Shown one piece after another: positions 27,177 to 36,122 of a DNA stretch of 64,000 nt. Below the pieces are notes generated by a model. That model ran no database searches. It was not told the origin of the DNA and saw only the letters and a program-made list of their open reading frames with translations. The DNA comes from CAWBRT01 sp963832785 (GTDB lineage Bacteria > Acidobacteriota > Terriglobia > Terriglobales > Acidobacteriaceae), in NCBI GenBank assembly GCA_963832785.1, contig CAWHVF010000007.1, positions 124,001-188,000 on the forward strand, written 5' to 3'. Every line of letters starts with the position of its first letter. The first letter of the stretch is position 1. The translations under genes were made by a program, and so were the position numbers.

Positions 27177-27500
27177 TTAGTTTACAGCACCTTTGCCGTT
27201 TTCGGCATTGGCGCCAGTTGCATGTTGGTTGCATATTGCCAATTCTAGCTTTTCCATCGCCGCCAAACTGCGCGGATCGACGGCATCGTTCTTGATGTAC
27301 GCCTGCCGCGTCACGCTGACGTCGCTGTGGCGCAGGATCGCCTGAATCACGATATCGGCTACGCCCAGTTCAGGCAGGTTGGTGGCCAGCCCCCGACGAA
27401 AAGCGTGCAGACCGTATCAGCTGGATCACCGCGGAACGTCTCGAAGATGTAGTTCTTCGGCTTTACCGACGCAAGATGCTCGTCCAAAACAGCAGCGGCA
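27177..27500 (-). pseudogene. Tyrosine recombinase remnant next to tRNA-Ser
   Basis: On the minus strand, about 27500-27420 reads VLDEHLASVKPKNYIFETFR, and after a frame change near 27418 the sequence continues LHAFRRGLATNLPELGVADI and VIQAILRHSDVSVTRQAYIK, ending with a stop at 27177. This is the C-terminal catalytic half of a phage-type integrase, with the HxxR box, the second His and the Tyr nucleophile region. The N-terminal two thirds and the first catalytic Arg are missing. It ends 25 bp upstream of the tRNA 5' end. Confidence 0.75.
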
Positions 27501-27507
27501 GTCGGAA

Positions 27508-27714
27508 TCAGCGGGACAGCTCAGGGCTCGCCCAGCGGAAACGTACATACTTGCCGAAGCGGATATGCGGAAGCGGATCGGCGGTGCGCGAGCGCACCTG
27601 TTCGCGTATCCACGACTCCGGCAGAGCCCAGCGCTGTGCCAGAGTCTTGCAGTCGATGAACTCGTAAGATGGTACAACGCCAGTGTAGACGGGTGTGGTC
27701 ACCTGACTTGTCAT
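27508..27714 (-). CDS. AlpA/excisionase-like HTH DNA-binding protein
   Basis: The 68-residue frame beginning MTSQVTTP after an AGGAGCAGGG-like site contains the MerR-type winged helix typical of excisionases: FIDCKTLAQRWALPESWIRE, then PHIRFGKYVRFRW. Such proteins direct excision of integrated elements or regulate them. It directly follows a decayed recombinase in the same frame. The homology stops at SPELSR, a few residues short of the usual end, so the C-terminus may be clipped. Confidence 0.6.
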   Translation of the reverse strand: MTSQVTTPVYTGVVPSYEFIDCKTLAQRWALPESWIREQVRSRTADPLPHIRFGKYVRFRWASPELSR

Positions 27715-28460
27715 CCCTGCTCCTAGGTATTGCGCTTCGAGCTTCACTTGGTTGCGAGCCGCGACCTTGTACAGCTGATAGGCGCCCAGCAGTTTCTTCA
27801 CCGGGCCGTACGACTTCCAGCCAACGATAGCCGCGAGCACAGCAAGGTCAGCCCCGGAATCTACCCAGCGTCTGAAGAATGTGTGGCGCAGGGCCCCCAG
27901 CGTTATCGGACTTATGCGAAGACGCAACGAAAGTTGCCTGAGTTGATGTGTAATGCGGTCGAGGACTCTGCGAGGAGACTCCCCTCCCCCAGAACATAAT
28001 CCGAATGCGGGTCGCGCTTGCGGCGGCCCTGCAGAAGCTTGAGAATGCTCGGCCCGAATGGAACCATGCGCATCGTCCTTGTCTTCCAGGTGTTCACAAA
28101 TAGCCGTCGTTCCTTCAAATCAATGTCGGCCCAACGAAGATCACGCAGTTCGTTACTACGGAGTCCTGTGTTCACAACCGTGGTGATCACATCTCGGACG
28201 TCGCGTGTGGTGGGATCGCCGTTGGCCGCGGTAAGCAGTGCGGCGACTTCTTCGGGTGAAACCGGATTCCGCGAGACGTCCCGCCGGCCCTGGCCGGTGA
28301 CCCGGTTGTTACGACGCTGCCTGGTTGTTGCTGCGATGCGTGAGTGGCGAAATGACGTAGTCATATATATGCTCCTTGCGCGAATGTGCGCGTAATTCGA
28401 TATTGGATTGCGGGGCAATTCCCCAGCTACGTTGTTGACGTGCTGCCAGCACAATTTCAC
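27715..28460 (-). pseudogene. Tyrosine recombinase, frameshifted and degraded
   Basis: Two overlapping minus-strand frames together give a recombinase catalytic domain. The first has PVSPEEVAALLTAANGDPTT and the catalytic Arg box NTGLRSNELRDLRWADIDL, then KTRTMRMVPFGPSILKLLQG. The second, starting near 27920, has LGALRHTFFRRWVDSG with the HxxR motif and VLAAIVGWKS. A frameshift near 27915 separates them, and a clear Tyr nucleophile context is not obvious. The N-terminal core-binding domain is missing or unrecognisable. It is probably a relic of an integrative element. Confidence 0.65.
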
Positions 28461-28461
28461 C

Positions 28462-28690
28462 CTAGCTCAGGTTGATGGCGTTTCCAAAGGCCACCCGTAA
28501 GCGGGTGCCTTGCACCGGCGACGTATCGTTGATGTATTCCATCGTCGAGAAATACTCCTGGGTCTTGCGTTCGGAACGGATACGGAAATACCTGCCAGTT
28601 GTCTCCGCATAAGCGTGACCGAGCAGAGACTGGAGGACCGAGAGCGACATCCCAGCGTTAGCGTTACGCGTCGCGAACGAGTGTCTGAAC
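28462..28690 (-). pseudogene. Tyrosine recombinase C-terminal fragment
   Basis: The minus strand reads QFRHSFATRNANAGMSLSVL, then QSLLGHAYAETTGRYFRIRS before a stop at 28462. This contains the HxxR box, the LLGH box and the Tyr nucleophile of an integrase, without any upstream part. The fragment abuts another recombinase fragment on the opposite strand at about 28690, a head-to-head join. Confidence 0.65.
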
Positions 28691-28696
28691 TGATGC

Positions 28697-28895
28697 GGGT
28701 GTTCCAGGCGATTTGGTCAAGGAATGGGTCGGACACAACAACCTTCGCACTACATCTTTGTACACGCATTTCCGGGATGATTTCCGCACTCGGATTGCGG
28801 GAAAAGTGGGCCTGTGTGCTGGGGAAAATTTGGCAGAAAAATTGCTGGTTGGACCCAATGGACCCAATTTTTGCGAAATTGCAACGTCGGCTTAG
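28697..28895 (+). pseudogene. Tyrosine recombinase C-terminal fragment, opposite strand
   Basis: The plus strand reads AGVPGDLVKEWVGHNNLRTT followed by SLYTHFRDDFRTRIAGKVGL, the LGH and Tyr-nucleophile boxes of a fourth integrase. There is no HxxR or upstream domain. It ends about 40 bp before tRNA-Pro. Its 5' edge coincides with the 5' edge of the minus-strand fragment, indicating a rearrangement breakpoint. Confidence 0.65.
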
Positions 28896-28935
28896 TCGCG
28901 GTAAAATGAACTAGCGGTAGGGAATAACCAAGCGT

Positions 28936-29012
<77 letters not shown>

Positions 29013-29976
29013 ATATTTTCAACAAGTTACAAGCCTTTTCCAACCTGCCCAAAATCACCTGTGGTCGATTTTGTAGACGGTGCCGATTTTCTGGATTTTC
29101 CAGGTGGAAGTTTCTGCTGGTGCCTTGATTAAGCAAACAGGCGGAACGGAGTTGTCGTTCGCGGCAACTGTTTACTTGCCCCCGCTGTACATCGCCGCGA
29201 TCTCCGCCGCCGAGAGGGCGCGGTTGTAGATGCGCACGTCATCGGTGAGACCGCTGAATTGCCCACAGCAACCATTCCCGATCCACAGAGGATTGGTGGT
29301 GGAAGCAAAAGTCACCGAGCTAGTCGAAGTAAAAATGCCATTCGTATACAAACTGACCAACCCGGATGATTTACTATATGACCAGGCTAGGTTGGTCCAT
29401 TGGTTCATCGGGACCGTTCCAAAATTGTGCCTTAGGCCGTCCGAAGCTATAAATTGGAAACCTGACGCATATCCATAAATCCTAAATCCACCATTATTTC
29501 CACTGTAGAGCTTGTCTCCAAGCGGGTCATCATTAGAGTAAAGATTGAGTGTCGGATCTATCCATAAAGAACCTGAAAAATCAGATGCGCCTAAATTTTG
29601 AAACTGGGGGATGTTATTTACATAATCTCCGGTCGCGTTAGCGGTTTGCCCGGCATAAGGACCTACCTTGCCTGAAGCGTAATGGCTTCCGGTTCCCGCC
29701 CACGTCCCGTTTGCATTGTTCCCCGAATAGTCATACGCCACAGTCCCCGTCCCCTCATCAAAGGTCCAGAGGCCGACAAGGGAGGAATCACCGTAATCCA
29801 AGGGCTCCAAGCCCAGCTTCGATCCCTTTTCATAAACGGTCGCGAGCGTTCCCCCGTCACCAGAAACAACGTCATTACTCTGGGGTGACCCCCTCTCCTG
29901 AGACAATTTCCGTTTCGACACTTAGCAGACCTCCATTTTGTGAACCCATCCCGTGAGACAATTTGGTCTTTCACAC

Positions 29977-30981
29977 TTAACGACACTGCTTACCTCCAGA
30001 ACTCATCTCGTTGACTTTCAGCAGGGTAGGGGTCTGGGGAAGGGACGGCGTTTGAGTCCCTTCCCCGGTCATCTCTGTCGAAGAATCCTCCCCCGGCTCA
30101 GCCAAGAAACTCACTGTAGCACCGAGTGTTGTCGTCGTTTCGTGCTCTCGCCGGACTTGCTCTTCGAATTCCTCTGGAGAGCGGTAGCCTAAAGCGGAAT
30201 GCAACCGCTTCCGATTGTAATAGCGCTCAATGAACTCCTCGAGGTTGTCTCTCAGCTGTTCCAGTTCCTCGTACTCGTTGGCATAAATCTCTTCCCGCTT
30301 CAGCGTCTTGATGAAGCTCTCGCAGCTGGCATTGTCGTACGGGTTGGCGGGCCGGCTCATGCTGGGGACCATGCCGTACTTGTTCAGAATCGCGACGTAC
30401 TCTCCAGAAGCGTACTGGATGCCGCGATCGGAATGGTGCACCAAGCCTGGCTGTGGCTGCCGTTTCCCGATGGCCATCTCCAGTGCCTCGGTTGCCAACC
30501 GGCTCGCCAAGGTGCGGTCCAGCTTCCATCCCACAACTTTGCGGGAGAAGGCGTCGAGAATGAGCGCCAGGTAAACAAACTCGGCCTTCAGCCGGATGTA
30601 GGTAATGTCCGCGATCCATAGCTGATCCATGCCCGTCAGCGTCATCCGCCGCGCCAAGTTCACATAGATCTCCAGTCCGTGACTGGAATCCGTGGTCCGC
30701 ACGAAGCGCTTGGGCTGCACCGCGAGCAGATTATCCTCTCGCATGATGGCCGCCACCCGCTTGCGATTGACCACCATCCCGCGGCGCCTCAGCTCCTTCG
30801 TTACCCGCCGATATCCATAACGTCGCTTATGTTCCAGGGCAATCTGCTGGATCGCCGACCGTACCTCCATGCTTTCTTCCACCGGCACCTGTTCCTGCAG
30901 CAACCGATAGAAGCCAGCACGGCTGACCCGTGCCAATGTACACATGCGCTCGATACCCAGGCCGCCTTGCATCGGCATCAT
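29977..30981 (-). CDS. IS3-family transposase OrfB, DDE integrase (copy 1)
   Basis: This is the catalytic subunit with HTH_21 domain (YGYRRVTKELRRRGMVVN) and rve integrase core. The first Asp lies in WIADITYI, the second in HHSDRGIQYAS and the Glu in CESFIKTLKREEI. The reading frame extends upstream of this ATG without stops to the OrfA slippery site and encodes family residues (RYWRDGIYDQIREMM), so the active product is probably the OrfAB frameshift fusion. The C-terminus has an unusually long low-complexity tail after the RSPEEFEEQ box. Confidence 0.93.
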   Translation of the reverse strand: MMPMQGGLGIERMCTLARVSRAGFYRLLQEQVPVEESMEVRSAIQQIALEHKRRYGYRRVTKELRRRGMVVNRKRVAAIMREDNLLAVQPKRFVRTTDSSHGLEIYVNLARRMTLTGMDQLWIADITYIRLKAEFVYLALILDAFSRKVVGWKLDRTLASRLATEALEMAIGKRQPQPGLVHHSDRGIQYASGEYVAILNKYGMVPSMSRPANPYDNASCESFIKTLKREEIYANEYEELEQLRDNLEEFIERYYNRKRLHSALGYRSPEEFEEQVRREHETTTTLGATVSFLAEPGEDSSTEMTGEGTQTPSLPQTPTLLKVNEMSSGGKQCR

Positions 30982-31316
30982 TTCTCGGATTTGGTCGTAG
31001 ATGCCGTCGCGCCAGTACCGCTGTCTTTCTGGCGTCGAGCCTCGACTTTTTGCAAGGCACCTTTGAAAAAATCCACTTCCAACGCCTTCTCCGCCAGTAC
31101 GCGCTTCAAATCGCGAATTTCTTTGCGAAGCTCACGCACCGGAGAGGCGGCCGTCATTCCCGCTTCGCCTGGGGCCAGATCCCGCCAGTGATACAAAACC
31201 GTGCGATCTACCCCCAGTTCCTGGGCCAGAGCCGATACGTTATCGCAGGTCCGCATCCGCTCCAAAGCCATCTGCCGGAACGCCTTCGGGTATTTGTTGA
31301 CTCGCCTTTTGGCCAC
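30978..31316 (-). CDS. IS3-family transposase OrfA (copy 1)
   Basis: This 112-residue protein has an N-terminal helix-turn-helix (YPKAFRQMALERMRTC, SALAQELGVDRTVLYHWRD) and a C-terminal leucine-rich coiled coil (VRELRKEIRDLKRVLAEKAL). It binds the terminal repeats. The start is a GTG. A slippery heptamer T_TTT_TTC at 31071-31065 (minus strand) lies in its frame, and the -1 frame is open from there into OrfB. Confidence 0.93.
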   Translation of the reverse strand: MAKRRVNKYPKAFRQMALERMRTCDNVSALAQELGVDRTVLYHWRDLAPGEAGMTAASPVRELRKEIRDLKRVLAEKALEVDFFKGALQKVEARRQKDSGTGATASTTKSEK

Positions 31317-32022
31317 TCAGCAGCTCCTTTCCCTGCCAAGTGTCGCAAACCGGAGTGTCTCATCCTAGGGGGTCAGTCCAACTCCCTCCGAGTTTGTATT
31401 TCTGTGACTCCAGGACGGCGGTGAGTTCGTATTGGCCTCCATTCGTCGTATAGGTGTAGTAGAGACGACTCGATGATTGATTGACGGGATCGAGGGGTAA
31501 ACTCCCAATGGGAGAGCCGCCGGAACCATTCGAAAATGGGACGGGAATCCATCCAGTGCCGTTCACGTTCTTCGAGGAGGTGGCGGCTACGCAGGCATAG
31601 GCGTAGCCCGTAGGCAAAATCGGCAGGCCGAGGTCGCCGCACGTGGATGAGCTATTGTCAGGCAACGAAACATAAACCGTATTCGAGCTCCCTAAAGAAA
31701 AATATGTATTCCCTCCCTGATCGGCAGCGTAGATCGCAAGAGCATGATTCAGGGTATCCATATCCGAGATGCGACTTGCATCCCTTGATTGGCGAAGCAA
31801 TTCTGCGGGGTTCAGAGACAGAACGACGACCACCGCAAGGATGGCAATTATAGCGATCACGACAAGGAGTTCAATGAGGGTGAAGCCGTGGCGGGAATAC
31901 ATGAAAGGGGGCAGAACGAGCTGCTTACCTTTCATTATCGGTGAATTAGCGCTTTTATCAAGCCGAGAATCCCAAGGGCACCGCAGAAGAAATTGATTTC
32001 GCTGCTAGATTGTATATAGTTA

Positions 32023-32286
32023 GTGAACAAGAACATGGGGACCAAGCCACTAGAAATATCACCATCAGAGTGGAAGGAGATTATACAGTTGCCCGTTGTG
32101 AGGGAGTCGTGGGGGCTTGAAGATGAGACTCCCGAACAATTTGCCGACTTGGTCTACGGTGTTAAATTCAAGTTCTCAGCGGGGATGATGCCTGGCTATG
32201 TCGGCGACCTGTATATTTTGCATGGCGACGCCTTGGGCGAGCCGATAACCATCATTCGGGAAGATGGCAAATTGGTCATCGTCTAA
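32023..32286 (+). CDS. Small hypothetical protein
   Basis: This 87-residue protein starts at GTG 32023 (or ATG 32035). It is acidic, has no signal peptide, and no family is recognised. The central part, WGLEDETPEQFADLVYGVKF, and the C-terminal IREDGKLVIV give it the look of a real small globular protein. It is convergent with the HTH/beta-propeller gene, ending 25 bp from it. Confidence 0.5.
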   Translation: MNKNMGTKPLEISPSEWKEIIQLPVVRESWGLEDETPEQFADLVYGVKFKFSAGMMPGYVGDLYILHGDALGEPITIIREDGKLVIV

Positions 32287-32310
32287 TTAACACTCTCGCA
32301 GTAGAACTGT

Positions 32311-33462
32311 TCATTTTTCCCGCCACGGATTGTCCCGCCAGCGTATCGCCCCATTCCTCCAGCCCATGGCAGGTTCCCATATGTTGAGCACGAGCGGTGC
32401 ATCCATCTCATGGCAGGCCTCCCATGGGTGATCGATCCGTCCTGTACGCTCCAGATCACGGTGCATGAATTCATGGCTCCCACTCGGGAAGATATATCTG
32501 GGTTCCAGGTTCGGTGAGAAGTGGTAAAGAAAGAAGCCGCCAACTTCTCCGGTTTCAACCTCGACAATGATGTCGTCCGGGTATTGCCGCATCCTCCACG
32601 CGTGACCGTATGGTTTCTGCTTCGCGGCGATCAATTCCGTTTGCGGCAAGAGAATGTATTTTCGTGGGCTCCCGCCCGGCGCGTTTCCGTAACGATAGCG
32701 CGGGTATCTTCCAGGTAGCGGCGAGGTGCAAGGCGGATCATCGATCCCAATGAGCGCGACAAAGGCTTGATCGAATGCGTTGTTCTCGCCGCAGGCGATA
32801 AGGCATTCCCCGGCTGTTGATGGTGCATAACAGACCTGCTCGACGTATCCGGTATTCGCAAGCTGGACAGATGCGTTGCCCTCGGAGTCGATACGCAGCA
32901 GACACCCGGCCCATCCTGCCTCATTCGCCAAAGCAGCCCAGATCGTGGGCTCGCTTGGGCCGGGAGTTACGAGAACTTGCCTGAATGCCCACGCTTTGTC
33001 GAAGGGCTTCCCATCGCGATCCAAGAGCGGGGCATCGGCTTCGAATTTCCATTTCAGCTCGCCCGTGGACGAAAGGTAATACATCGTGTCGGGTGGACCA
33101 GGGTCGAGAAAGCGAGCAGTGACGAGCACCCCTCGCTCGCCTTTGCTATGGAGGTCAACGCGAACACGCCATCGAAGCTCGTCATCGGTAAACGGGCGAA
33201 GCGTCGCAGGAAGATCGTACCCCCACAGGATTTTGTCTGACTTGTCGAGGGCGATCACCCGGGTATCTTTGAGGACGACGCGCTCAAGGGGCCCCTCAAG
33301 CCACGCGTCGAGCGCACTCTTTGTGGCGAAGACCGACGGCTTGCGACTGGAGCGCTTCTCTGGACGAAGGACGGGGAGCCCCTGTGACTTCTCCAATCGC
33401 TGAGCCTGTTTTTCGGTCGTCCCAACGTAGTCCGATATTTCCTTCCAGCCCTTGAAAAGCAC
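32311..33462 (-). CDS. Helix-turn-helix protein with C-terminal beta-propeller-like region
   Basis: The 383-residue protein begins with an excisionase/MerR-like winged helix (MLFKGWKEISDYVGTTEKQA, then QRLEKSQGLPVLRP and KSALDAWLEG). The C-terminal 300 residues contain repeated beta-rich segments (TRVIALDKSDKILWGYDLP, YYLSSTGELKWKFEADAPLL, CLLRIDSEGNASVQL) reminiscent of PQQ/WD-like propellers. Such fusions are frequent in Acidobacteriota, but their role is unknown; a ligand-sensing regulator is one possibility. It is divergent from the next gene with 116 bp between. Confidence 0.6.
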   Translation of the reverse strand: MLFKGWKEISDYVGTTEKQAQRLEKSQGLPVLRPEKRSSRKPSVFATKSALDAWLEGPLERVVLKDTRVIALDKSDKILWGYDLPATLRPFTDDELRWRVRVDLHSKGERGVLVTARFLDPGPPDTMYYLSSTGELKWKFEADAPLLDRDGKPFDKAWAFRQVLVTPGPSEPTIWAALANEAGWAGCLLRIDSEGNASVQLANTGYVEQVCYAPSTAGECLIACGENNAFDQAFVALIGIDDPPCTSPLPGRYPRYRYGNAPGGSPRKYILLPQTELIAAKQKPYGHAWRMRQYPDDIIVEVETGEVGGFFLYHFSPNLEPRYIFPSGSHEFMHRDLERTGRIDHPWEACHEMDAPLVLNIWEPAMGWRNGAIRWRDNPWREK

Positions 33463-33578
33463 AAAAGCCTCTGCTCATAAGAGAGACGAGTACATCCAGC
33501 AAGAACGTTGCATCCGCTTCCCCGATGTCCTATTTGTCCCTTTATCGGCAAACCAAGGGTGCGGCACACTAGCGGGAA

Positions 33579-34208
33579 ATGAGCGAGATGATCCCAATCA
33601 ATACGCCAGTCGCGCCCGCCGGGAGGCACGCCGAACGCGAGGCTTTGGCGCAACGTGTCGCCGATGCTTTTCACGCTGCCTTTGCGAAACTAGCAGAGCA
33701 CAAGGAGGACATCGAGCAACTCTGGCGGGAGTTCGAGCACCTGAAACCCGGCGAAACAATCATGCAATGCCGGACAAAGACGGAATACTGCCAGAAGGTT
33801 CTGCATCGTTCAATACGAGCTGCTCAATACATGCTCACCGGCGGCAACCCTGTTGCAAAGCGCAAACGCGAAACCGTTTCGCGCGCCACCCCGGCGATTA
33901 CGCCGAAGCAGCGAGACCGGTTGCTCAGTGCGGCGGCCATCGTAGGCACAGAATTAATCCCCGCATTCGACCATGATCGCGACCTGTCCGCACCGATTGC
34001 GCAACTCCGGAAAATTGCCTTCGACTCGGCAGAGCTGTACTCCATCGTTGAATCGCAGAACGCCCTCGAAACCGAAAATGGGAAAGTGCGCACGCTTGCG
34101 CTGCAGCTCGCGCGCAAGGTGCTCCTCATCAAATCCAGCCCGGAAATCCAGGAACTCGCGTCTCAGCTCATCCAGCTACTTGACCCGACTTCGAAATCCG
34201 GGAGCTAG
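33579..34208 (+). CDS. DUF3102-like hypothetical protein
   Basis: This 209-residue protein has an N-terminal helical part (ALAQRVADAFHAAFAKLAEH) and a segment resembling the DUF3102/ParB-accessory-like motif in which a sterile helix-turn-helix follows a YCQKVLHRSIRAAQYML stretch. The C-terminal half is helical and Leu-rich. Proteins of this type occur on mobile elements and plasmids. No activity is known. There is no membrane segment or signal. Confidence 0.45.
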   Translation: MSEMIPINTPVAPAGRHAEREALAQRVADAFHAAFAKLAEHKEDIEQLWREFEHLKPGETIMQCRTKTEYCQKVLHRSIRAAQYMLTGGNPVAKRKRETVSRATPAITPKQRDRLLSAAAIVGTELIPAFDHDRDLSAPIAQLRKIAFDSAELYSIVESQNALETENGKVRTLALQLARKVLLIKSSPEIQELASQLIQLLDPTSKSGS

Positions 34209-34704
34209 AATCAACAACTTAGCAGCCCAGACTGTGATTTCGGCTCGCTTCCCCGGCGGGGCTCAATCCCTATGCATGGAACACACTCAAGACGTTCTGG
34301 ACGCTGTATTTCAAGGCGGCGGGAGCGGAGTTGGCTTCGTATTCGGCGGAAGCACGAAGCAACAGGGGGTAATAATCGGATGGTTACGCCAGCCGCCGTA
34401 CGGTCTGCATTTTTTGTATTTTTATAAATTCTGCGTTGACTATGCGCCATTTAGGTGGTAAGTTCCTGCTCGCTTCCCTTTATTCGTTTGGTTTTGTGCG
34501 CTACGCAGCCCGTCATCGTTGCGGGACGGCGTGCAACGGCTCATGGGTCCAGGAATCTTCGGCTCTTGTGAGGCGTCCTCTCAATTTGTCTTTTGAAGTT
34601 CTCTTGAACGGAAGCACGCCTCTCATGTTCGCGGTTTTGGAGCCCGATGGAGGCGTGTGCTTCGTGAGGGGTGTCAGCCAGCTTGTATCCAATTCTTCCG
34701 AATT
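34209..34704. other. Intergenic stretch, no gene supported
   Basis: About 500 bp lie between the DUF3102-like gene and the end of the XRE regulator. A plus-strand frame begins at 34442 but runs through the regulator gene antisense and has no recognisable content. No RNA or repeat was found. Confidence 0.4.
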
Positions 34705-34980
34705 TTATCGGCGTGACGGCCTGCGGCTCGCCCGCGAGCGTTTCTCGGACTTTCCTATCCTGCCTTCGGCGTTGAAAAGAAAAAGTTCAGCGACCGGCAC
34801 CCTGAGCACCCGCGCAATTTCTTCGATGGTTTCGAACGAGGGCGCATTCACGCCGCGCTCGATGAGCCCCAGGAACGTCACCGATATGCCGATGTGTTCG
34901 GCCAGCCGCTCCTGCGTGATGTCGCGGGCAAGCCGGAGGCGGCGAAGCCGCCGCCCGAATTGGGTGCGCAGGCCGGGCAT
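34705..34980 (-). CDS. XRE-family transcriptional regulator
   Basis: This small regulator of about 91 residues contains a complete Cro/CI-type helix-turn-helix: FGRRLRRLRLARDITQERLA, then EHIGISVTFLGLIERGVNAP and FETIEEIARVLRVPVAELF. The ATG at 34980 starts the fold, while the longer frame uses a TTG. The C-terminal tail is basic. It is divergent from the secreted hypothetical at 35124 with about 140 bp between, and could regulate it. Stand-alone XRE proteins of this size are common on mobile elements. Confidence 0.85.
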   Translation of the reverse strand: MPGLRTQFGRRLRRLRLARDITQERLAEHIGISVTFLGLIERGVNAPSFETIEEIARVLRVPVAELFLFNAEGRIGKSEKRSRASRRPSRR

Positions 34981-35123
34981 GGGTAAGCCCAACCAGTGTC
35001 AAACAATGTTGTTGCATATAACAGTAAATGAGACTTATGATTGCGCTCCAACCAGCAAAACTGGATAGCTGCAAACGCACGCGGGCCGAACCTGAGAGAT
35101 ATATCTCCAAATGGAGGCCACCG

Positions 35124-35930
35124 ATGGGGCGAATTCTCACTATTTCCTTCCTTCTCTTATTCGTAGCCACTTTGGCCTGGGGTCAGGGTCAAAACGCACT
35201 CAACAATCAAGCCGTGATCGATATGGTCGGGCTCGGCCTGTCGGATGACGTGGTGATCGAAAAAATCCGTTCCGCCCCGGAGACAAACTTCGACACCGGC
35301 ATTGATGCGCTCAAGGCGTTGAAGGCCGCGAAAGTGTCCGACGCGGTGATCAAGACTATGATCAACCCGAAAGCGGCGGCTCCTTCCGCAATGGCGTACC
35401 CGGGATCGGTGTCAATGGGCGGCCCGCCATCAATCCCCGGATGGCCGCCGAATGCCATTGTGGCTTACAAGCGGCCGGACAGTTCGTTTCTGGCGTTAGC
35501 AATCTGCCCAGCCGTGACCGCGAAGGTAAAGGGCGGCGGCTGGGGACTGGCGATGACGGGTGGGTTCGGCAAGGTAAAGACAATGTCGGTTTACCGCGGG
35601 TCCGAGGCTCCTGCGCGCATCGGGGAGCGGCGTCCGGTGTTTTTCGTGCGAACTGCGGGGCAGGCCTATATGCAAGGCGGCACCTACATCACGCTCACGC
35701 GACTTATCCAAAAGGAAGACCATCGGGAGATGCTAACCTCAAGCGCGCGTGCCCTTAGCCAAAATGATGATGTGGAAAAAGCGCGAGTAGAACTCGTGAT
35801 TGCCAACGCCTCCGATGGCTTTGTCTCGGCAACGCCGAAGGATGATCTTCCTGACGGGGAATACATGTTCACATTAGGCGCGATGGGATTGGCGGGTGAC
35901 TACGACTTCGGGATTGGTGGGAAGAAATAA
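35124..35930 (+). CDS. Secreted hypothetical protein
   Basis: The protein of about 268 residues starts at ATG 35124 with a clear signal peptide (MGRILTISFLLLFVATLAWG). A segment NNQAVIDMVGLGLSDDVVIE and KIRSAPETNFDTGIDALKAL follows, a motif recurrent in Acidobacteriota envelope proteins. The rest is a beta-rich domain of unknown function ending FTLGAMGLAGDYDFGIGGKK. The 32 codons upstream of this ATG lack coding character. It is the first of a series of plus-strand secreted or membrane proteins. Confidence 0.6.
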   Translation: MGRILTISFLLLFVATLAWGQGQNALNNQAVIDMVGLGLSDDVVIEKIRSAPETNFDTGIDALKALKAAKVSDAVIKTMINPKAAAPSAMAYPGSVSMGGPPSIPGWPPNAIVAYKRPDSSFLALAICPAVTAKVKGGGWGLAMTGGFGKVKTMSVYRGSEAPARIGERRPVFFVRTAGQAYMQGGTYITLTRLIQKEDHREMLTSSARALSQNDDVEKARVELVIANASDGFVSATPKDDLPDGEYMFTLGAMGLAGDYDFGIGGKK

Positions 35931-36052
35931 CTGGAAGAAACGGAAGCTTTGTTCGGAGCGATGGAAAGCGTTGGGTTATAGGGCCAAAGAGACATCGCCG
36001 TTCAAGAGTCAGTACACCCGTGATGCCGGTTCCCATTTTGCAACTGCAAACT

Positions 36053-36122
36053 TTGGAGGATCGTTATGGGAAAAGGACTAGGAATCGCCGTATTGATTTT
36101 TGCTGCTCTCGCCATTGTCATC
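36053..36122 (+). repeat. Duplicated 5' gene segment, copy A
   Basis: The ribosome site TTGGAGGAT, the start codon and the first 20 or so codons (MGKGLGIAVLIFAALAIVI) are repeated about 410 bp downstream at 36463-36530. The proteins diverge completely afterwards, so the duplicate covers only the translation start and the first membrane helix. Confidence 0.7.

Larger units (their letters stand above)
29881..31380 (-). mobile_element. IS3-family insertion sequence, copy 1
   Basis: This 1,500-bp element has imperfect terminal inverted repeats (TGGACTGACCCCC at the transposase-start end, TGGGGTGACCCCC at the other), ends TG...CA, and is flanked by a perfect 4-bp target duplicate ACTC (29877-29880 and 31381-31384). 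It encodes OrfA and OrfB. The second copy at 42870 is in the opposite orientation and nearly identical; only one substitution and one single-base indel were noticed in the 3' non-coding end. The near identity and intact target duplicate indicate a recent insertion. Confidence 0.95.
29172..31935 (-). pseudogene. Prepilin-type protein with LamG domain, interrupted by IS copy 1
   Basis: The 5' piece (31935-31381) encodes a type IV prepilin/pseudopilin start with the cleavage motif GFTLIELLVVIAIIAIL and a pilin-like globular part (SDMDTLNHALAIYAADQGG). The 3' piece (29876-29172) encodes a laminin-G/concanavalin-like domain (LVGLWTFDEGTGTVAYDYSG, DDVRIYNRALSAAEI). Removing the 1,500-bp IS and one 4-bp target duplicate joins ...YKLGGS to NDVVSGDGG... 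in frame, giving a 419-codon gene. It was therefore one secreted or pilus-like surface protein with a carbohydrate-binding-type module. The insertion separates the signal and pilin part from the LamG part. A start at 31902 (MYSRHG) is also possible. Confidence 0.85.

Noticed and set aside
28713..28895. Independent small gene upstream of tRNA-Pro
   Set aside because: The sequence is only the LGH/Tyr box of an integrase, and no start or complete domain exists.
34436..35068. 210-codon plus-strand frame
   Set aside because: Its second half is antisense to a clear XRE regulator and its first half has no recognisable content.
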